Notes: generated by a model from the letters alone, not told the origin. Shown: positions 42,385 to 50,255, counted from the first letter of the stretch. The stretch: 64,000 bases of DNA from Hymenobacter ginkgonis (GCF_009755225.1 NZ_WQKZ01000007.1:62001-126000), one strand, 5' to 3'. Numbers and translations: made by a program.

Positions 42385-42436
42385 AAGCGGGCCAGGGCTC
42401 ACCGCAACCTCCCCACTTTTTATCCATCTCACCCCC

Positions 42437-42931
42437 ATGAAAGCCCAACGAAAAGCCCTAGTAGAGGAACTCCTCCAAACGCTAGCCCCACATTTGACCA
42501 GCGTGTTGCCCACCAACCAGAAGCTAAGCAAAGGTCTTCAAAAAACGATTCATCAATTGGCCGACCAGCTGTTACGAGCCCAACTCAAACAAAAGAAGCG
42601 GGCCGCGCAAGTAGTAAGTAATACGACCTTAGTTGCCCAGCAACTGACCCAAACCTTAACGGAGGCGCTAGATGCTCACTTGGATGCGCCAGAATACACC
42701 GGTCGCAAAGCCGCGCGAACTATCGCGGAGTCAGCTGAGGAATTAGCAGGTAAGCTGATAAAAATCAGGCGCAAACAGGAGAAAAAAGATTCCCAAGACG
42801 AGGAGTTAGTCGACGTTGCCAATATCTCGGCTACCATAGCCCCTGCGCCGCCAGTCTTACCACAGCCAGTTGCACGGGCCAAACGACCATCGCCACGTTC
42901 ACAACCTCAAAAACCAGCTACTAGCGGGTAG
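42437..42931 (+). CDS. Hypothetical helical protein with basic tail
   Basis: 164 aa from ATG 42437. The first 120 residues are strongly helical and charged (LVEELLQTLAPHLTSVLPTN, KTIHQLADQLLRAQLKQKKR, RKAARTIAESAEELAGKLIK). The last 40 are Pro/Ala/Lys/Arg-rich (PVARAKRPSPRSQPQKPATS), like the tails of small nucleoid-binding proteins. No signal peptide or membrane segment. I do not recognise the family; similar coiled proteins occur in Hymenobacter-type genomes as orphans. Its 3' end overlaps by 33 bp, convergently, the TonB-like fragment. Nucleic-acid binding is a guess from charge. Confidence 0.65.
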   Translation: MKAQRKALVEELLQTLAPHLTSVLPTNQKLSKGLQKTIHQLADQLLRAQLKQKKRAAQVVSNTTLVAQQLTQTLTEALDAHLDAPEYTGRKAARTIAESAEELAGKLIKIRRKQEKKDSQDEELVDVANISATIAPAPPVLPQPVARAKRPSPRSQPQKPATSG

Positions 42932-43237
42932 AGCTACTAAACGATATTGCTCGTCAACCGTGAATTGCACGACTACCGCGCCAGAGAGTGCGCGTGGGCT
43001 AGCGGCGGCCGGGAGCTTAGTCTGGGTCGCCAGGTAATGATGCAGGGCCACGTTGCCGCCTGGAAAGGCTGGCATTACTTCCGCATAGCTCACTACCCAC
43101 GGCGATGAGGAAGTTGGTTCAGCCCGCTGCGTAAAGGCGGCCATTTGCTGGGCTAGGCTTGCATCAGGCAGCAGTATGCCGCCCGTCAGCAGCCCTAGGA
43201 GTCGTTTACGGGGAAGGATTGAATATAACACAGGCAA
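42899..43237 (-). pseudogene. Truncated TonB C-terminal-domain protein
   Basis: 112 codons from TTG 43237 (or GTG 43231), with a leader-like start (RKRLLGLLTGGILLPDASLA). VMPAFPGGNVALHHYLATQT and LSGAVVVQFTVDEQYRLVAL match the first half of the TonB C-terminal domain (PEFPGG...YL, GxVxVxFxVdxxG). The family's second half (xVLRGLG...A...W.P) is missing; the frame ends after another 10 residues at 42899. It is likely a truncated energy-transducer-like or secreted TonB-domain protein, cut where the convergent gene begins. Confidence 0.6.
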
Positions 43238-43534
43238 AGCTCAACTAGTCAGGTTGCGGCAATACTACCCGCATTATATCTTTATGCAACAAGCAGGTCA
43301 GTAGCTCATTGGGCAAGATACAGCTACCATGCAGGGAGACTGTTTTGCTAGTTAATTACTGTACAGACCACTTTCGCTTACGCATCAGGCCAGGCAAAAG
43401 CCTGCGCGTCTTTTCCACTTTTCCTAGTTGTTGCCTCGCATACTACTACGCCAGGGTAGGGCAGCGGAAGTATCCAGGCTACATTTACCGATGCTATAAC
43501 GCGAAAATTCCTCGTTGGGAGTACTGCCCACCTA
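43238..43534. other. Intergenic stretch with no convincing gene
   Basis: An 84-codon frame from TTG 43309 exists, but its composition (Cys/Tyr/Arg-rich, no ATG) looks non-coding. Confidence 0.4.
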
Positions 43535-43700
43535 GCGATTACGACGAATGCGGGCCCGCCTAATGATACGGGCAGCTATCTGCTTACCAGGGTGCCAGCC
43601 GGTGCGTACATCCTGGTATTTTTGTCGGAGTCGTACAAGACGATTACTTTCCCTGAAGTGCTGGTGGCGGCGGGCAAAAGAATGGTTGTCAACGGCACAC
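43535..43700 (+). pseudogene. Fragment of a carboxypeptidase-regulatory-like (CarboxypepD_reg) domain
   Basis: The plus-strand frame through this stretch reads ITTNAGPPNDTGSYLLTRVP, AGAYILVFLSESYKTITFPE and VLVAAGKRMVVNGT. This is the classic end of a CarboxypepD_reg/Cna-B-like repeat (DxxGxYxLxxVPAGxYxLxF...VxVxxGxxxxxN). There is no start and no continuation into a larger protein. The DUF3500 pseudogene, on the other strand, ends against it near 43790, so a rearrangement joined the two. Confidence 0.6.
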
Positions 43701-43789
43701 ATAGCCGACTTGCTACCCCCGGCCGCGACCGACAACTCCAGCTGATGGCCTATGCAGCACACTTGCTTACGACCCCCTATACGCAGCGG

Positions 43790-44452
43790 CTGATTGGTGG
43801 TCGAGTTCAGCGTAAACGTGGCAAACGGTTCAACGCCCCGGAAGGCTGGCGTGGCTCCGGTCAGCACCCCATCCTTGTAGGTGCTGTCGCAGGCCAAGTG
43901 GTGCCCGCCAAACTGAATTCCAAAGGTTCCGGTGGTGGCCGGCGTACCCAGAAAGGCGATGTAGTAGTTGGCCGCGCCGTAGGTCGAGCCGCCGCCGTTG
44001 GCCGCCAGGTACTCGTCGGCGTTGAGCAGCTGCTGAATCTCGTCCCAGCCCTCGTTGGCCCTGGTGCCCGAAATCTCCTTGATGAGGGCCTTGGCGTACT
44101 GCACCTGCACGGTCGTCATCGCGCCAAAGCTCAGCCCAACCCGTTTGTTAGTGCCCTGCACCAGGCCCTGCGGCAGGTTCGACTATTTTTTGGCGTCGCT
44201 CACCGCGTAGGTGCGCTGCAAGGTGGCCAGCTGCGTGCCATCGAGCTGCGCCTTGAAGGCATCGGCCAAGCAAAGCACCTTGGCTATGCCGGTGGCCGAG
44301 GTGCAGGCACTCACCGCAATCGGGTCAGGGTTCGAGTTGGTGCTGCTGGTCGTGGTGCCCGTACTGGTAGTATCGTCCTTTTTGCAGGCCGTGAAAAAAG
44401 TGGTGGCCGAAACCGCTGCAGCGGTTAGTAGCATTCTTAAACTAGGCTGCAT
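43790..44452 (-). pseudogene. DUF3500 lipoprotein gene, nonsense at the conserved Trp and 3'-truncated
   Basis: ATG 44452 begins a lipoprotein (MQPSLRMLLTAAAVSATTFF, lipobox TAC). It reads to YAVSDAKK, then TAG at 44183-44185, then on in frame as SNLPQGLVQGTNKRVGLSFG...TVQVQYAKALIKEIS. DUF3500 proteins have WSNLP here (the intact paralogue at 59362 has VWSNFP), so TGG became TAG. The match continues through ANYYIAFLGTPATTGTFGIQ and FGGHHL (compare VQFGGHHLGLN at 59362) to about 43790. There unrelated sequence (the carboxypeptidase-regulatory fragment) begins. Only about 220 of 380 residues remain. Two lesions make this a certain pseudogene. Confidence 0.85.
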
Positions 44453-44892
44453 AAAAGCTGTGTTAGGTAGTAGCCGCCCAATTTTTGAGCGTAATTCAAA
44501 GGTTGCTTCGGCCCTGATTAGGTATGCTAGTGCAGTCGGCCAGCGGGAAATTTCCCTCGACCAATTACCAAGCACCACTTGCTCCTACTAGTGGGTAGCG
44601 CCCGCCAGTGAGCCCGACATTGATAGGATACCTCACCGGCGGGCTACCCCTATGCTGTGCCGGTTTTTTTTGGCCTAGCGCTACTAACTTGGCAGTACCC
44701 GCTGAAGCCATTGCTTGCCTGGTCACCCCGTGCTTCTCTCGGCTGCCCTAAACTTGTGTTGGGTTAGGGCCTGCCCCAGGAATAAAGCCGCGCTTTTTCC
44801 AGAAACTCTGCCCCATTAAACGTGGTTGGTGCGGCAACATTCCCCCCTAGTGCCGACCTAGGCACGTCAACCGGCAGCCTACCTCCTTCCGC
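44453..44892. other. Intergenic region before the ECF sigma gene
   Basis: 440 bp with no gene; the lone ORF calls here are extensions of the DUF3500 remnant. It contains the hairpin at 44594-44648 followed by a T8 run near 44664-44671, and should hold the sigma gene's promoter. Confidence 0.5.
44594..44648. terminator. GC-rich imperfect hairpin followed by T-run
   Basis: GGTAGC-GCCCGCC-x-GTGAG (44594-44612) pairs with CTCAC-CGGCGGGC-TACC (44632-44648), with one bulge and one mismatch. A run of eight T begins 16 bp later. Possibly a terminator, or a cruciform in a promoter. Confidence 0.45.
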
Positions 44893-45594
44893 ATGGCCAA
44901 ATTCGATGATACCGCCCTTGACGCCCGCCTGACGCAGCTGCGCCAGACGGACCCGGCGGCCTTTATCGAACAGCTGTTCAAGGCCTTTTATGCCCCGCTG
45001 GGGGCCGTGGTGTACCGCGTGGTGCCCGACCGGGCCGTGGTGGAAGATATTTTGCAAGACGTATTTTTGCGCCTCTGGCAGGGCCTCGCCGACCTGCCGG
45101 CCATCGAGTCTTACCGGGCCTACCTCACCCGGATGGGCCTGAATGCCGCCATGCGCTACCAGCAGCGCAGCCAGCGCCAGGTGGCCTGGGACGACGCCCC
45201 GCCCACAACCACCCCGGTGGCCCCCGATGCCCTGGCCGACCTGCACGCCGCCGAAACCGCCGACGCCGTGCAGGCGGCCCTGGCGCAGCTGCCGCCCCAG
45301 TGCCGGGTGGTATTCGAGCTGAGCCGCTACGAGGAAATGAGCTACCAGCAGATAGCCGAGGCTCTGGAGATTTCGCCTAAAACAGTAGAAAATCAGATGG
45401 GTAAAGCCCTGCGCATTCTGCGCCGCGAGCTGGCTGGAGTCTTGAAAAACCTATACTGGCTGCTGCTGCTGTATGTGGGGGTGATGAAGCCAGCCGCGTT
45501 CCTGCCGCCAGCTATTTCGAGCGCAACTGCTCAGCGCCTGACGACGAGCGCACCCGTTATTTTGCGGGTCCGCGTGGGGGTAGCGCGACCCTGA
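44893..45594 (+). CDS. ECF-type RNA polymerase sigma factor
   Basis: 233 aa from ATG 44893. Region 2 (about 25-90): FIEQLFKAFYAPLGAVVYRV, VEDILQDVFLRLWQGLADLP. Region 4 (about 135-190): AQLPPQCRVVFELSRYEEMS, YQQIAEALEISPKTVENQMG. The C-terminus carries an extra hydrophobic helix (LKNLYWLLLLYVGVMKP) and tail of 40 residues. This is common in the FecI-like Bacteroidota group, where it can contact the membrane or FecR. It is followed by fecR and an STN gene. It should redirect polymerase to promoters of this operon upon a cell-surface signal. Confidence 0.92.
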   Translation: MAKFDDTALDARLTQLRQTDPAAFIEQLFKAFYAPLGAVVYRVVPDRAVVEDILQDVFLRLWQGLADLPAIESYRAYLTRMGLNAAMRYQQRSQRQVAWDDAPPTTTPVAPDALADLHAAETADAVQAALAQLPPQCRVVFELSRYEEMSYQQIAEALEISPKTVENQMGKALRILRRELAGVLKNLYWLLLLYVGVMKPAAFLPPAISSATAQRLTTSAPVILRVRVGVARP

Positions 45595-45639
45595 TGTATC
45601 CTATCCTCACGTGAGCGACTTAGCCGCCCCACATCCTCT

Positions 45640-46815
45640 ATGACGCAACGCTACGCTGACCCGGCCGATGCCCCCTGGGCGCTGCTGGCCCGCCATCTGG
45701 CCCACGAAGCCACGGCGGGCGAGCGGGCAGACCTGCGCGCCTGGGTGGAGGCAGACCCCAGCCACCTGCAAATCCTGACCACCGTGACCCGCGCCTGGGA
45801 GCGGGCGGGCGAAGTGGCGGCCGGCCCCGTGCTTTTCTCTCCGGCCGATGTGGAGGCCGCTTGGCAGCGTTTACGGCCGGCACTGGCCGTTGCGCCCGCG
45901 CCTAGTGTAGTCGCGGCGGCTACCGTTGCCACGCCGAGCACGCCGGTGGCAAAGCAGTTGTGGCCGCTGCAACGGCGCGCCACCGCCCGCCGCTGGCAAC
46001 TGGCCGCCGGGCTGGCGCTGCTACTGGGTACGGGCTACGCATTGGCCAGGACGTGGCTATTTAAACCTCAAGAGCTTACGTTGACCTATGTCAGCGCGGA
46101 TAACCGCCAGCTGATACGCCTGCCCGATGGCAGCACCGTGTGGCTCAATGCGCATTCGCGGCTGCGCTATGCAGGGGTAGGGCCGGCGCCGGCGCACGGC
46201 CTGCGCGCCGTGCAGCTGACGGGCGAAGCCTATTTTGAGGTAGCCCATAACCCTGCCCGCCCCTTCATTGTGAGCACCACCACGGCCCGCGTGCGCGTGA
46301 CGGGCACGGCCTTCAACGTGCGTGCCTACGCGGCCGAAGACTCGGTGGAAGTGAGCGTGACCCACGGTCAAGTGTGGCTCACCCACCTCTCTGCCCCCGA
46401 TAGCGTGCAGCTACCGGCCGGTACCCGCGCCGCGTTGCACGCCACCGATGCGCCCGGCCGGGCGGCAGCCCGCCTCCAGCGCCAAGCCAGAGCCGACCCT
46501 AACTTCCGGGCTTGGCAAAACGACACGCTGCGCTTTGCCGATACGCCAGTGGCGCAGGTGGTGCGGACGCTGCAAGCCACCTTCGGCACCAGCGTGCAGC
46601 TCAGTACCCCGGCCTTGGGCCAGTGCCGGTTCACCGGCACGTTCGTGAAGCAGTCGCCGGCCCGGGTGCTGGCGGTGCTGGCCGCCGCCACAGCCAGCCG
46701 TCTCACCACGACGGGCAGCGGCGGCTATCAGCTGGAAGGGCTGGGCTGCGCCGCGCCCGTTTCCGTATCTCCTACGCCAGCAACGTCGGCCGCCTCTATT
46801 CCTATTCGTGAGTAA
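45640..46815 (+). CDS. FecR-family anti-sigma factor
   Basis: 391 aa. The cytoplasmic anti-sigma part (about 1-75: WALLARHLAHEATAGERADL, RAWVEADPSHLQILTTVTRA) is followed by one transmembrane helix (WQLAAGLALLLGTGYALA, about 128-145). The periplasmic FecR domain has RLPDGSTVWLNAHSRLRY, LTGEAYFEVAHNPARPFIVS and VTGTAFNVRAYAAEDSVEVS. A C-terminal DUF4974-like segment (FADTPVAQVVRTLQATFGTS) follows. It holds the upstream sigma factor inactive until signalled by an outer-membrane partner. Its stop overlaps the next gene's GTG start by 8 bp, indicating translational coupling. Confidence 0.92.
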   Translation: MTQRYADPADAPWALLARHLAHEATAGERADLRAWVEADPSHLQILTTVTRAWERAGEVAAGPVLFSPADVEAAWQRLRPALAVAPAPSVVAAATVATPSTPVAKQLWPLQRRATARRWQLAAGLALLLGTGYALARTWLFKPQELTLTYVSADNRQLIRLPDGSTVWLNAHSRLRYAGVGPAPAHGLRAVQLTGEAYFEVAHNPARPFIVSTTTARVRVTGTAFNVRAYAAEDSVEVSVTHGQVWLTHLSAPDSVQLPAGTRAALHATDAPGRAAARLQRQARADPNFRAWQNDTLRFADTPVAQVVRTLQATFGTSVQLSTPALGQCRFTGTFVKQSPARVLAVLAAATASRLTTTGSGGYQLEGLGCAAPVSVSPTPATSAASIPIRE

Positions 46816-48394
46816 AAACGCTCCGCACAACAGCCTAGGTCAGCGTTTTCGGACGGTGCTGGTAGCCGCGTTGTTCTTATTGGGTAGCGGAATATCCTGG
46901 GCACAAAACCCTGACCCGGCGCTGGTGCGTCTAGTGCGGCCTACCCCCGGCACCCGCTCGCTAGGGGCTATATTGACTGAGTTAGCGCAGCAAGGCAACT
47001 TATCGCTGAGTTACAGTAGTTCGCTGGTGCCGGTGGCGCGCCTGCATACCCTACTCCCAGGGCCGGCCCGCCCGCTGGGGGTCGTATTGCGGGAGGTACT
47101 GGCCGCTGAGCATTTGTCGTATGGGTTGCTGGACGGGCAACTGGTGCTGTGGCCCGCCCGCGTGGCCGCCCCCGTGGGCATAACCTCAGTGAATGGCCGG
47201 CTTACGCGCACTGTCCAAGTACCGACTGCTCATTCAGGTGAGTCGCCCGCTAAGCTGTCTACTGCACCTAGCGAAGCGGTAGCAGCTAACCCAACCGCTA
47301 TAAGCCGAAACCCTGCCAGTCACCCGGTAGCCTCAGCAGGACCTAGGGAGTCAAGGGTTTCCGACGCGGCCACATCAGCTATGGCACCCAGCGTCAGGTC
47401 TGTTAAAGCTGGGGGACAGCTTCTTAATCGAGAAGCCAAACCAACTACGGCACCGGGTGCTAGTCCTAGCTTCCCGGCCAAAGGGCCGCTTGCCAGTGCC
47501 ACTAAAACTCCGTCTGCCAGCGTAGCTCGAACAAGCTTAGCTGGTGGTTCGAAATCTGATAAGCTATACCCTCGCGCATTACCCACCGCTAAGCGGTTTA
47601 CTACCAAACCAAGCGGCGGAACAATGGCAAACTCTCTGCCACACAGCGACCATCCGCGCCCCCGCCCCGACACGAAAAACCAATGGGCCGGGCCAGGAGA
47701 AAACCTAGCCAACTCGCCCGCCGCCCGCCGCCCGCTATCCCGCCCGAGCCAGTTCAGGGGGGCAGTCGACTCGCTACCCTTTTTGCGCAGCACTCCTTCG
47801 ACAGTGCCGGCTTCGGATGGGGTAGGGCAGGTAGTAGTAGCGCTAGCCGCTGGACCGAGCTCCACCGCCAGCCCGGCGCGGGTAAACGACCCCGCAGCTA
47901 AGCCCTTTGCCCTGGCCAGCCTGCTGCATCCCAGCTACTTGCACGGCGAGGCGTGGGTCAGTGAGAGCTTGCCCCTCAACGCGGCCGTGAAGGTGGGTAT
48001 TCCGCGCATTTACCTGGTGATGGGGGTAGCAGCGGGGCCAGCTGGTCGCCAGTCGGGCGGGGTGGCCTGGGGGGTGGGCCTGGGCACGGCCGGCCAGCTG
48101 CGGGGCCGCTTCACGCCCAGCCTCGACCTAGTGCAGTGGTTTGTGAGTGGCGACCGGGAAACTAGCCCCAGCAGCCTTACCCAGCTCCGGCCGCAGGTGG
48201 GGTGGCAGCTCAAGCCGGGCGGGCGCTGGCAACTCGTCGGTGGGCCGACCCTCAACCTGGCCACCGCCCGCCACCGGGGCCCGCAACCGCAGCGCTGGGA
48301 CTTCGGCCGCGACCAATGGCTGTGGGTGAATCAGACCGACGACGAGTCGTTGCTGCGTCTGTGGCCGGGCGTGCAGCTGGGCCTGCGGTTTTGA
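46808..48394 (+). CDS. STN-domain protein with C-terminal beta-barrel-like region (no TonB plug)
   Basis: 528 aa from GTG 46808, with signal peptide (VLVAALFLLGSGISWAQ). Residues 40-115 form an STN signalling domain (SLGAILTELAQQGNLSLSYS, PLGVVLREVLAAEHLSYGLL). Residues 120-370 are a long low-complexity Ser/Thr/Pro/Lys-rich linker. Residues 375-528 look like 8 beta strands (WVSESLPLNAAVKVGIPRIY, VAWGVGLGTAGQLRGRFTPS, LRLWPGVQLGLRF) ending in Phe, like a small outer-membrane barrel. No carboxypeptidase-like or plug domain is seen. This is therefore not a normal SusC/FecA receptor, yet it sits exactly where FecA would and is coupled to fecR. Confidence 0.75.
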   Translation: MSKNAPHNSLGQRFRTVLVAALFLLGSGISWAQNPDPALVRLVRPTPGTRSLGAILTELAQQGNLSLSYSSSLVPVARLHTLLPGPARPLGVVLREVLAAEHLSYGLLDGQLVLWPARVAAPVGITSVNGRLTRTVQVPTAHSGESPAKLSTAPSEAVAANPTAISRNPASHPVASAGPRESRVSDAATSAMAPSVRSVKAGGQLLNREAKPTTAPGASPSFPAKGPLASATKTPSASVARTSLAGGSKSDKLYPRALPTAKRFTTKPSGGTMANSLPHSDHPRPRPDTKNQWAGPGENLANSPAARRPLSRPSQFRGAVDSLPFLRSTPSTVPASDGVGQVVVALAAGPSSTASPARVNDPAAKPFALASLLHPSYLHGEAWVSESLPLNAAVKVGIPRIYLVMGVAAGPAGRQSGGVAWGVGLGTAGQLRGRFTPSLDLVQWFVSGDRETSPSSLTQLRPQVGWQLKPGGRWQLVGGPTLNLATARHRGPQPQRWDFGRDQWLWVNQTDDESLLRLWPGVQLGLRF

Positions 48395-48399
48395 GCATC

Positions 48400-48437
48400 G
48401 AGGGCCTCTCAGAAAACGGAGTAACTAGCACGCTAAG
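48400..48437 (+). repeat. Left terminal inverted repeat, Tn3-family-like
   Basis: 38 bp starting GAGGGCCTCTCAGAAAACGG and ending TAGCACGCTAAG. It starts 5 bp after the stop of the STN gene. CTCAGAAAACGGA and GCACGCTAAG are the parts I recognise from Tn21-like elements. Confidence 0.8.
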
Positions 48438-48595
48438 GTCTGGCAAGAGCCGTAGGGGCTGAAATTAGCTGAGTGCGCATTTCGTAAGCTCCGAGTGGTC
48501 CCCGGTTAGGTTGAGGTGCTGCCGGCTCAATGGCGATACGTATAGTAACTGCGCCTTGTCCACGAGCTGTTTGTGAGCTGGTGGATAGCTAGCTA

Positions 48596-48946
48596 TCACT
48601 CCTCCCGAATCCGGTCATGGTGGTTTTTACCCCAAGCAATCATTTCCAGAATCATGGTCTGCAAGGTGTCGCAATACGAGGAGGTCGTGTACTCCACGGT
48701 GGGGGGCGACGTGTCATACACCCGCCGCACCACCAGCTTATTCTGTTCCAAGGCCTTGAGTTCGGTGGACAAGACTTTGGTGGTGATGCCCTGCACGCTG
48801 CGCTGGATGTCGCGGAAGCGGCTATTCCCCTGGTGGATGGCCACCAAAATGGGCAGCTTCCACTTCCCATTGACTACGTACAAGGTGTCCTGGAGGTGGC
48901 GTATCTGCTGCGCAACGGCGGCTTTATCCGGTTGTATATCTGGCAT
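48596..48946 (-). CDS. HxlR-family transcriptional regulator
   Basis: 116 aa winged-helix protein from ATG 48946. The HxlR signature is clear: LYVVNGKWKLPILVAIHQGN, SRFRDIQRSVQGITTKVLST, ELKALEQNKLVVRRVYDTSP and PTVEYTTSSYCDTLQTMILE. There are two cysteine-free helices and one Cys in SYCDTL. HxlR members are dimeric repressors or activators that respond to aldehydes, quinones or oxidants. It is divergent from the NmrA-type gene with only 64 bp between starts, the usual layout for a regulator and its target. The shared promoter includes TGGT-N11-ACCA (48959-48977). Lies inside the Tn3-ended cassette. Confidence 0.92.
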   Translation of the reverse strand: MPDIQPDKAAVAQQIRHLQDTLYVVNGKWKLPILVAIHQGNSRFRDIQRSVQGITTKVLSTELKALEQNKLVVRRVYDTSPPTVEYTTSSYCDTLQTMILEMIAWGKNHHDRIREE

Positions 48947-49010
48947 CCTTTAGGTAACTGGTATAGTTTGTAAACCAGGCACGGCGTAAATTTACATATC
49001 ATTTAACTAA

Positions 49011-49958
49011 ATGAATATGAGCCAGATTCAAAAACCAGTCATCCTGGTAGCGGGTGCCGCCGGCCTGCAGGGCGGGGCCGCCGTTACGGCCTTATTGGCA
49101 AAAGGTACTTTCGCCATCCGAGCGATTGTGCGCGATAAGAACAGCGCAGCAGCCCAAGCCTTGGCGGCCAAAAATGTCGAGTTGTTCGAAACCACCTTCG
49201 ATGACTTGGAAGGGTTGACTAAGGCGGCGCAAGGAGCAACCGGGGTCTTCTCCGTGCAAATGGGGTCTCACCCCGGCAACCAGGGAGAGGAAACGCGGCA
49301 TGCCCGCAATTTAGTAGCGGCGGCCAAGGCGGCGGGCGTGCAGCAAGTCGTGCATACCTCGGTGGCGCGGGCTAGGGAGCACGAAAGCTTCGTGGACTGG
49401 GGCAAAGGCCGCTGGGAGCCTTTGTATTGGCTGGAAAAAGCCGCTGCTATCGACGCCGTAAAAGCCGCGGGCTTCCCGTACTGGACCATCCTGAAACCGC
49501 CGTATTTGATGGAGAATTTGCTTCCTCCTCGGGATGCAGTTATGTTCCCCACGCTGGCCCAAGGCAAGTTCATCACGTCCATCGCCCCCGATACCAAAAT
49601 TGATTGGGTATCGGCGCAGGACATCGGCCGCTTTGCCGCCGAAGCCTTTGCCCAGCCGGAGAAGTTCAACCACCAAGAACTGTCGATAGTAGGGGCCAAA
49701 GCCACCATGACCGAGGTGGCCGAGACGATGTCCGCCGTGACCGGCAAACACTTTGAAGCCAACAGCCTAACCGAGGAGGAGGCCCTCGCCAGCGGCTTGT
49801 TTAAATACGGAGTCGAGATGTATACCTGGCAGAACGTGGAAGGCTATAAAATTGACCCCCAGCAGGCTGCTGGCTACGGCATCCAACCCGAATCGCTCAC
49901 TTCCTTTCTGGAGAGCCATAGAGCATTCCTGCAAGCCAGATATGCGGGTTTAGCCTAA
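49011..49958 (+). CDS. NmrA-family NAD(P)-binding oxidoreductase
   Basis: 315 aa from ATG 49011 (a second ATG is at codon 3). Rossmann motif ILVAGAAGLQGGAAVTALL gives the GxxGxxG pattern with an NADP-type loop (AIVRDKNSAAAQALAAKN). Further NmrA features are ATGVFSVQMGSHPGNQGEE, QVVHTSVARAREHESF and FPYWTILKPPYLMENLLPPR. The SDR catalytic YxxxK is not in canonical form, so it may be a redox-sensing or atypical reductase such as the HSCARG/quinone group. Likely cytoplasmic. Controlled by the divergent HxlR gene, probably for detoxification of quinones or aldehydes. A 17-bp-stem terminator follows. Confidence 0.88.
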   Translation: MNMSQIQKPVILVAGAAGLQGGAAVTALLAKGTFAIRAIVRDKNSAAAQALAAKNVELFETTFDDLEGLTKAAQGATGVFSVQMGSHPGNQGEETRHARNLVAAAKAAGVQQVVHTSVARAREHESFVDWGKGRWEPLYWLEKAAAIDAVKAAGFPYWTILKPPYLMENLLPPRDAVMFPTLAQGKFITSIAPDTKIDWVSAQDIGRFAAEAFAQPEKFNHQELSIVGAKATMTEVAETMSAVTGKHFEANSLTEEEALASGLFKYGVEMYTWQNVEGYKIDPQQAAGYGIQPESLTSFLESHRAFLQARYAGLA

Positions 49959-49963
49959 GCAAA

Positions 49964-50011
49964 TCAACAAGCAGTCAGGCTTCGCTTAGGCGCTGCCTGA
50001 CTGCTTGTTGA
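49964..50011 (+). terminator. Long perfect hairpin terminator
   Basis: A 17-bp stem (CAACAAGCAGTCAGGC at 49965-49980 against 49995-50010, plus one outer T-A pair) with a 14-base loop, right after the NmrA-type gene. There is no T-run. Confidence 0.75.
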
Positions 50012-50031
50012 GATGGCCCTCGTTCTGGTTG

Positions 50032-50106
50032 AGAGCGCTGGGGGAGGGAAAAGCTTGCCCAGCGCCTGGGTATTTCCAAGGTCACGCGCTATAAATACCT
50101 ACGCTA
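50032..50106 (+). pseudogene. Remnant of a serine-recombinase/resolvase C-terminal HTH
   Basis: Frame reads ERWGREKLAQRLGISKVTRYKYLR and stop. KLAQRLGIS-x-x-TRYKYL is the helix-turn-helix typical of resolvase/invertase C-termini (family end KIAxxLGISxxTVYRYL). Only about 25 codons survive. Its place just inside the right Tn3-like end fits the resolvase gene of such an element. Confidence 0.5.
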
Positions 50107-50192
50107 ATGGGGAGTCGTGATTCACAGCCACCAAAAAGCCACAGTGGGTAAGCTAAGCAAGTGAATTTTGTGCTCACCCGTCAGTCACCTTT

Positions 50193-50230
50193 CTTAATGG
50201 GCTAGTTATTCCGTTTTCTGAGAGGCCCCC
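50193..50230 (-). repeat. Right terminal inverted repeat, Tn3-family-like
   Basis: 38 bp; read from the outside in on the minus strand it begins GGGGGCCTCTCAGAAAACGG and ends CCCATTAAG. Five mismatches to the left end (positions 2, 22, 31, 33 and 34). Begins with the G-run expected of Tn3-family ends. Confidence 0.8.
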
Positions 50231-50255
50231 GTAGTGGCCAGCGCCCACCCTGCCA

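Larger units (their letters stand above)
48400..50230. mobile_element. Cassette bounded by Tn3-family-like 38-bp inverted repeats
   Basis: A 1831-bp segment with matching terminal repeats (33 of 38 positions), listed separately. The repeat core CTCAGAAAACGGA and end TAAG match, as I recall them, Tn21/Tn501-type ends of the Tn3 family. Inside are a divergent HxlR regulator and NmrA-type reductase, a terminator hairpin and a recombinase-type HTH remnant, but no transposase. It may be mobilised in trans like other transposase-less Tn3 derivatives. The flanking 5-mers (GCATC left, GTAGT right) do not match, so no target duplication is visible. Confidence 0.75.

Noticed and set aside
43309..43563. 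84-codon frame starting at TTG
   Set aside because: Composition is Cys/Tyr/Arg-rich with no good start; overlaps the carboxypeptidase-regulatory fragment in another frame.
43592..44428. 278-codon plus-strand frame opposite the DUF3500 pseudogene
   Set aside because: Only its first 40 codons look like protein (carboxypeptidase-regulatory fragment); the rest is the complement of the DUF3500 sequence.
48959..48977. TGGT-N11-ACCA as a defined HxlR operator
   Set aside because: Arms of four bases are too short to claim; mentioned only as a candidate within the HxlR entry.
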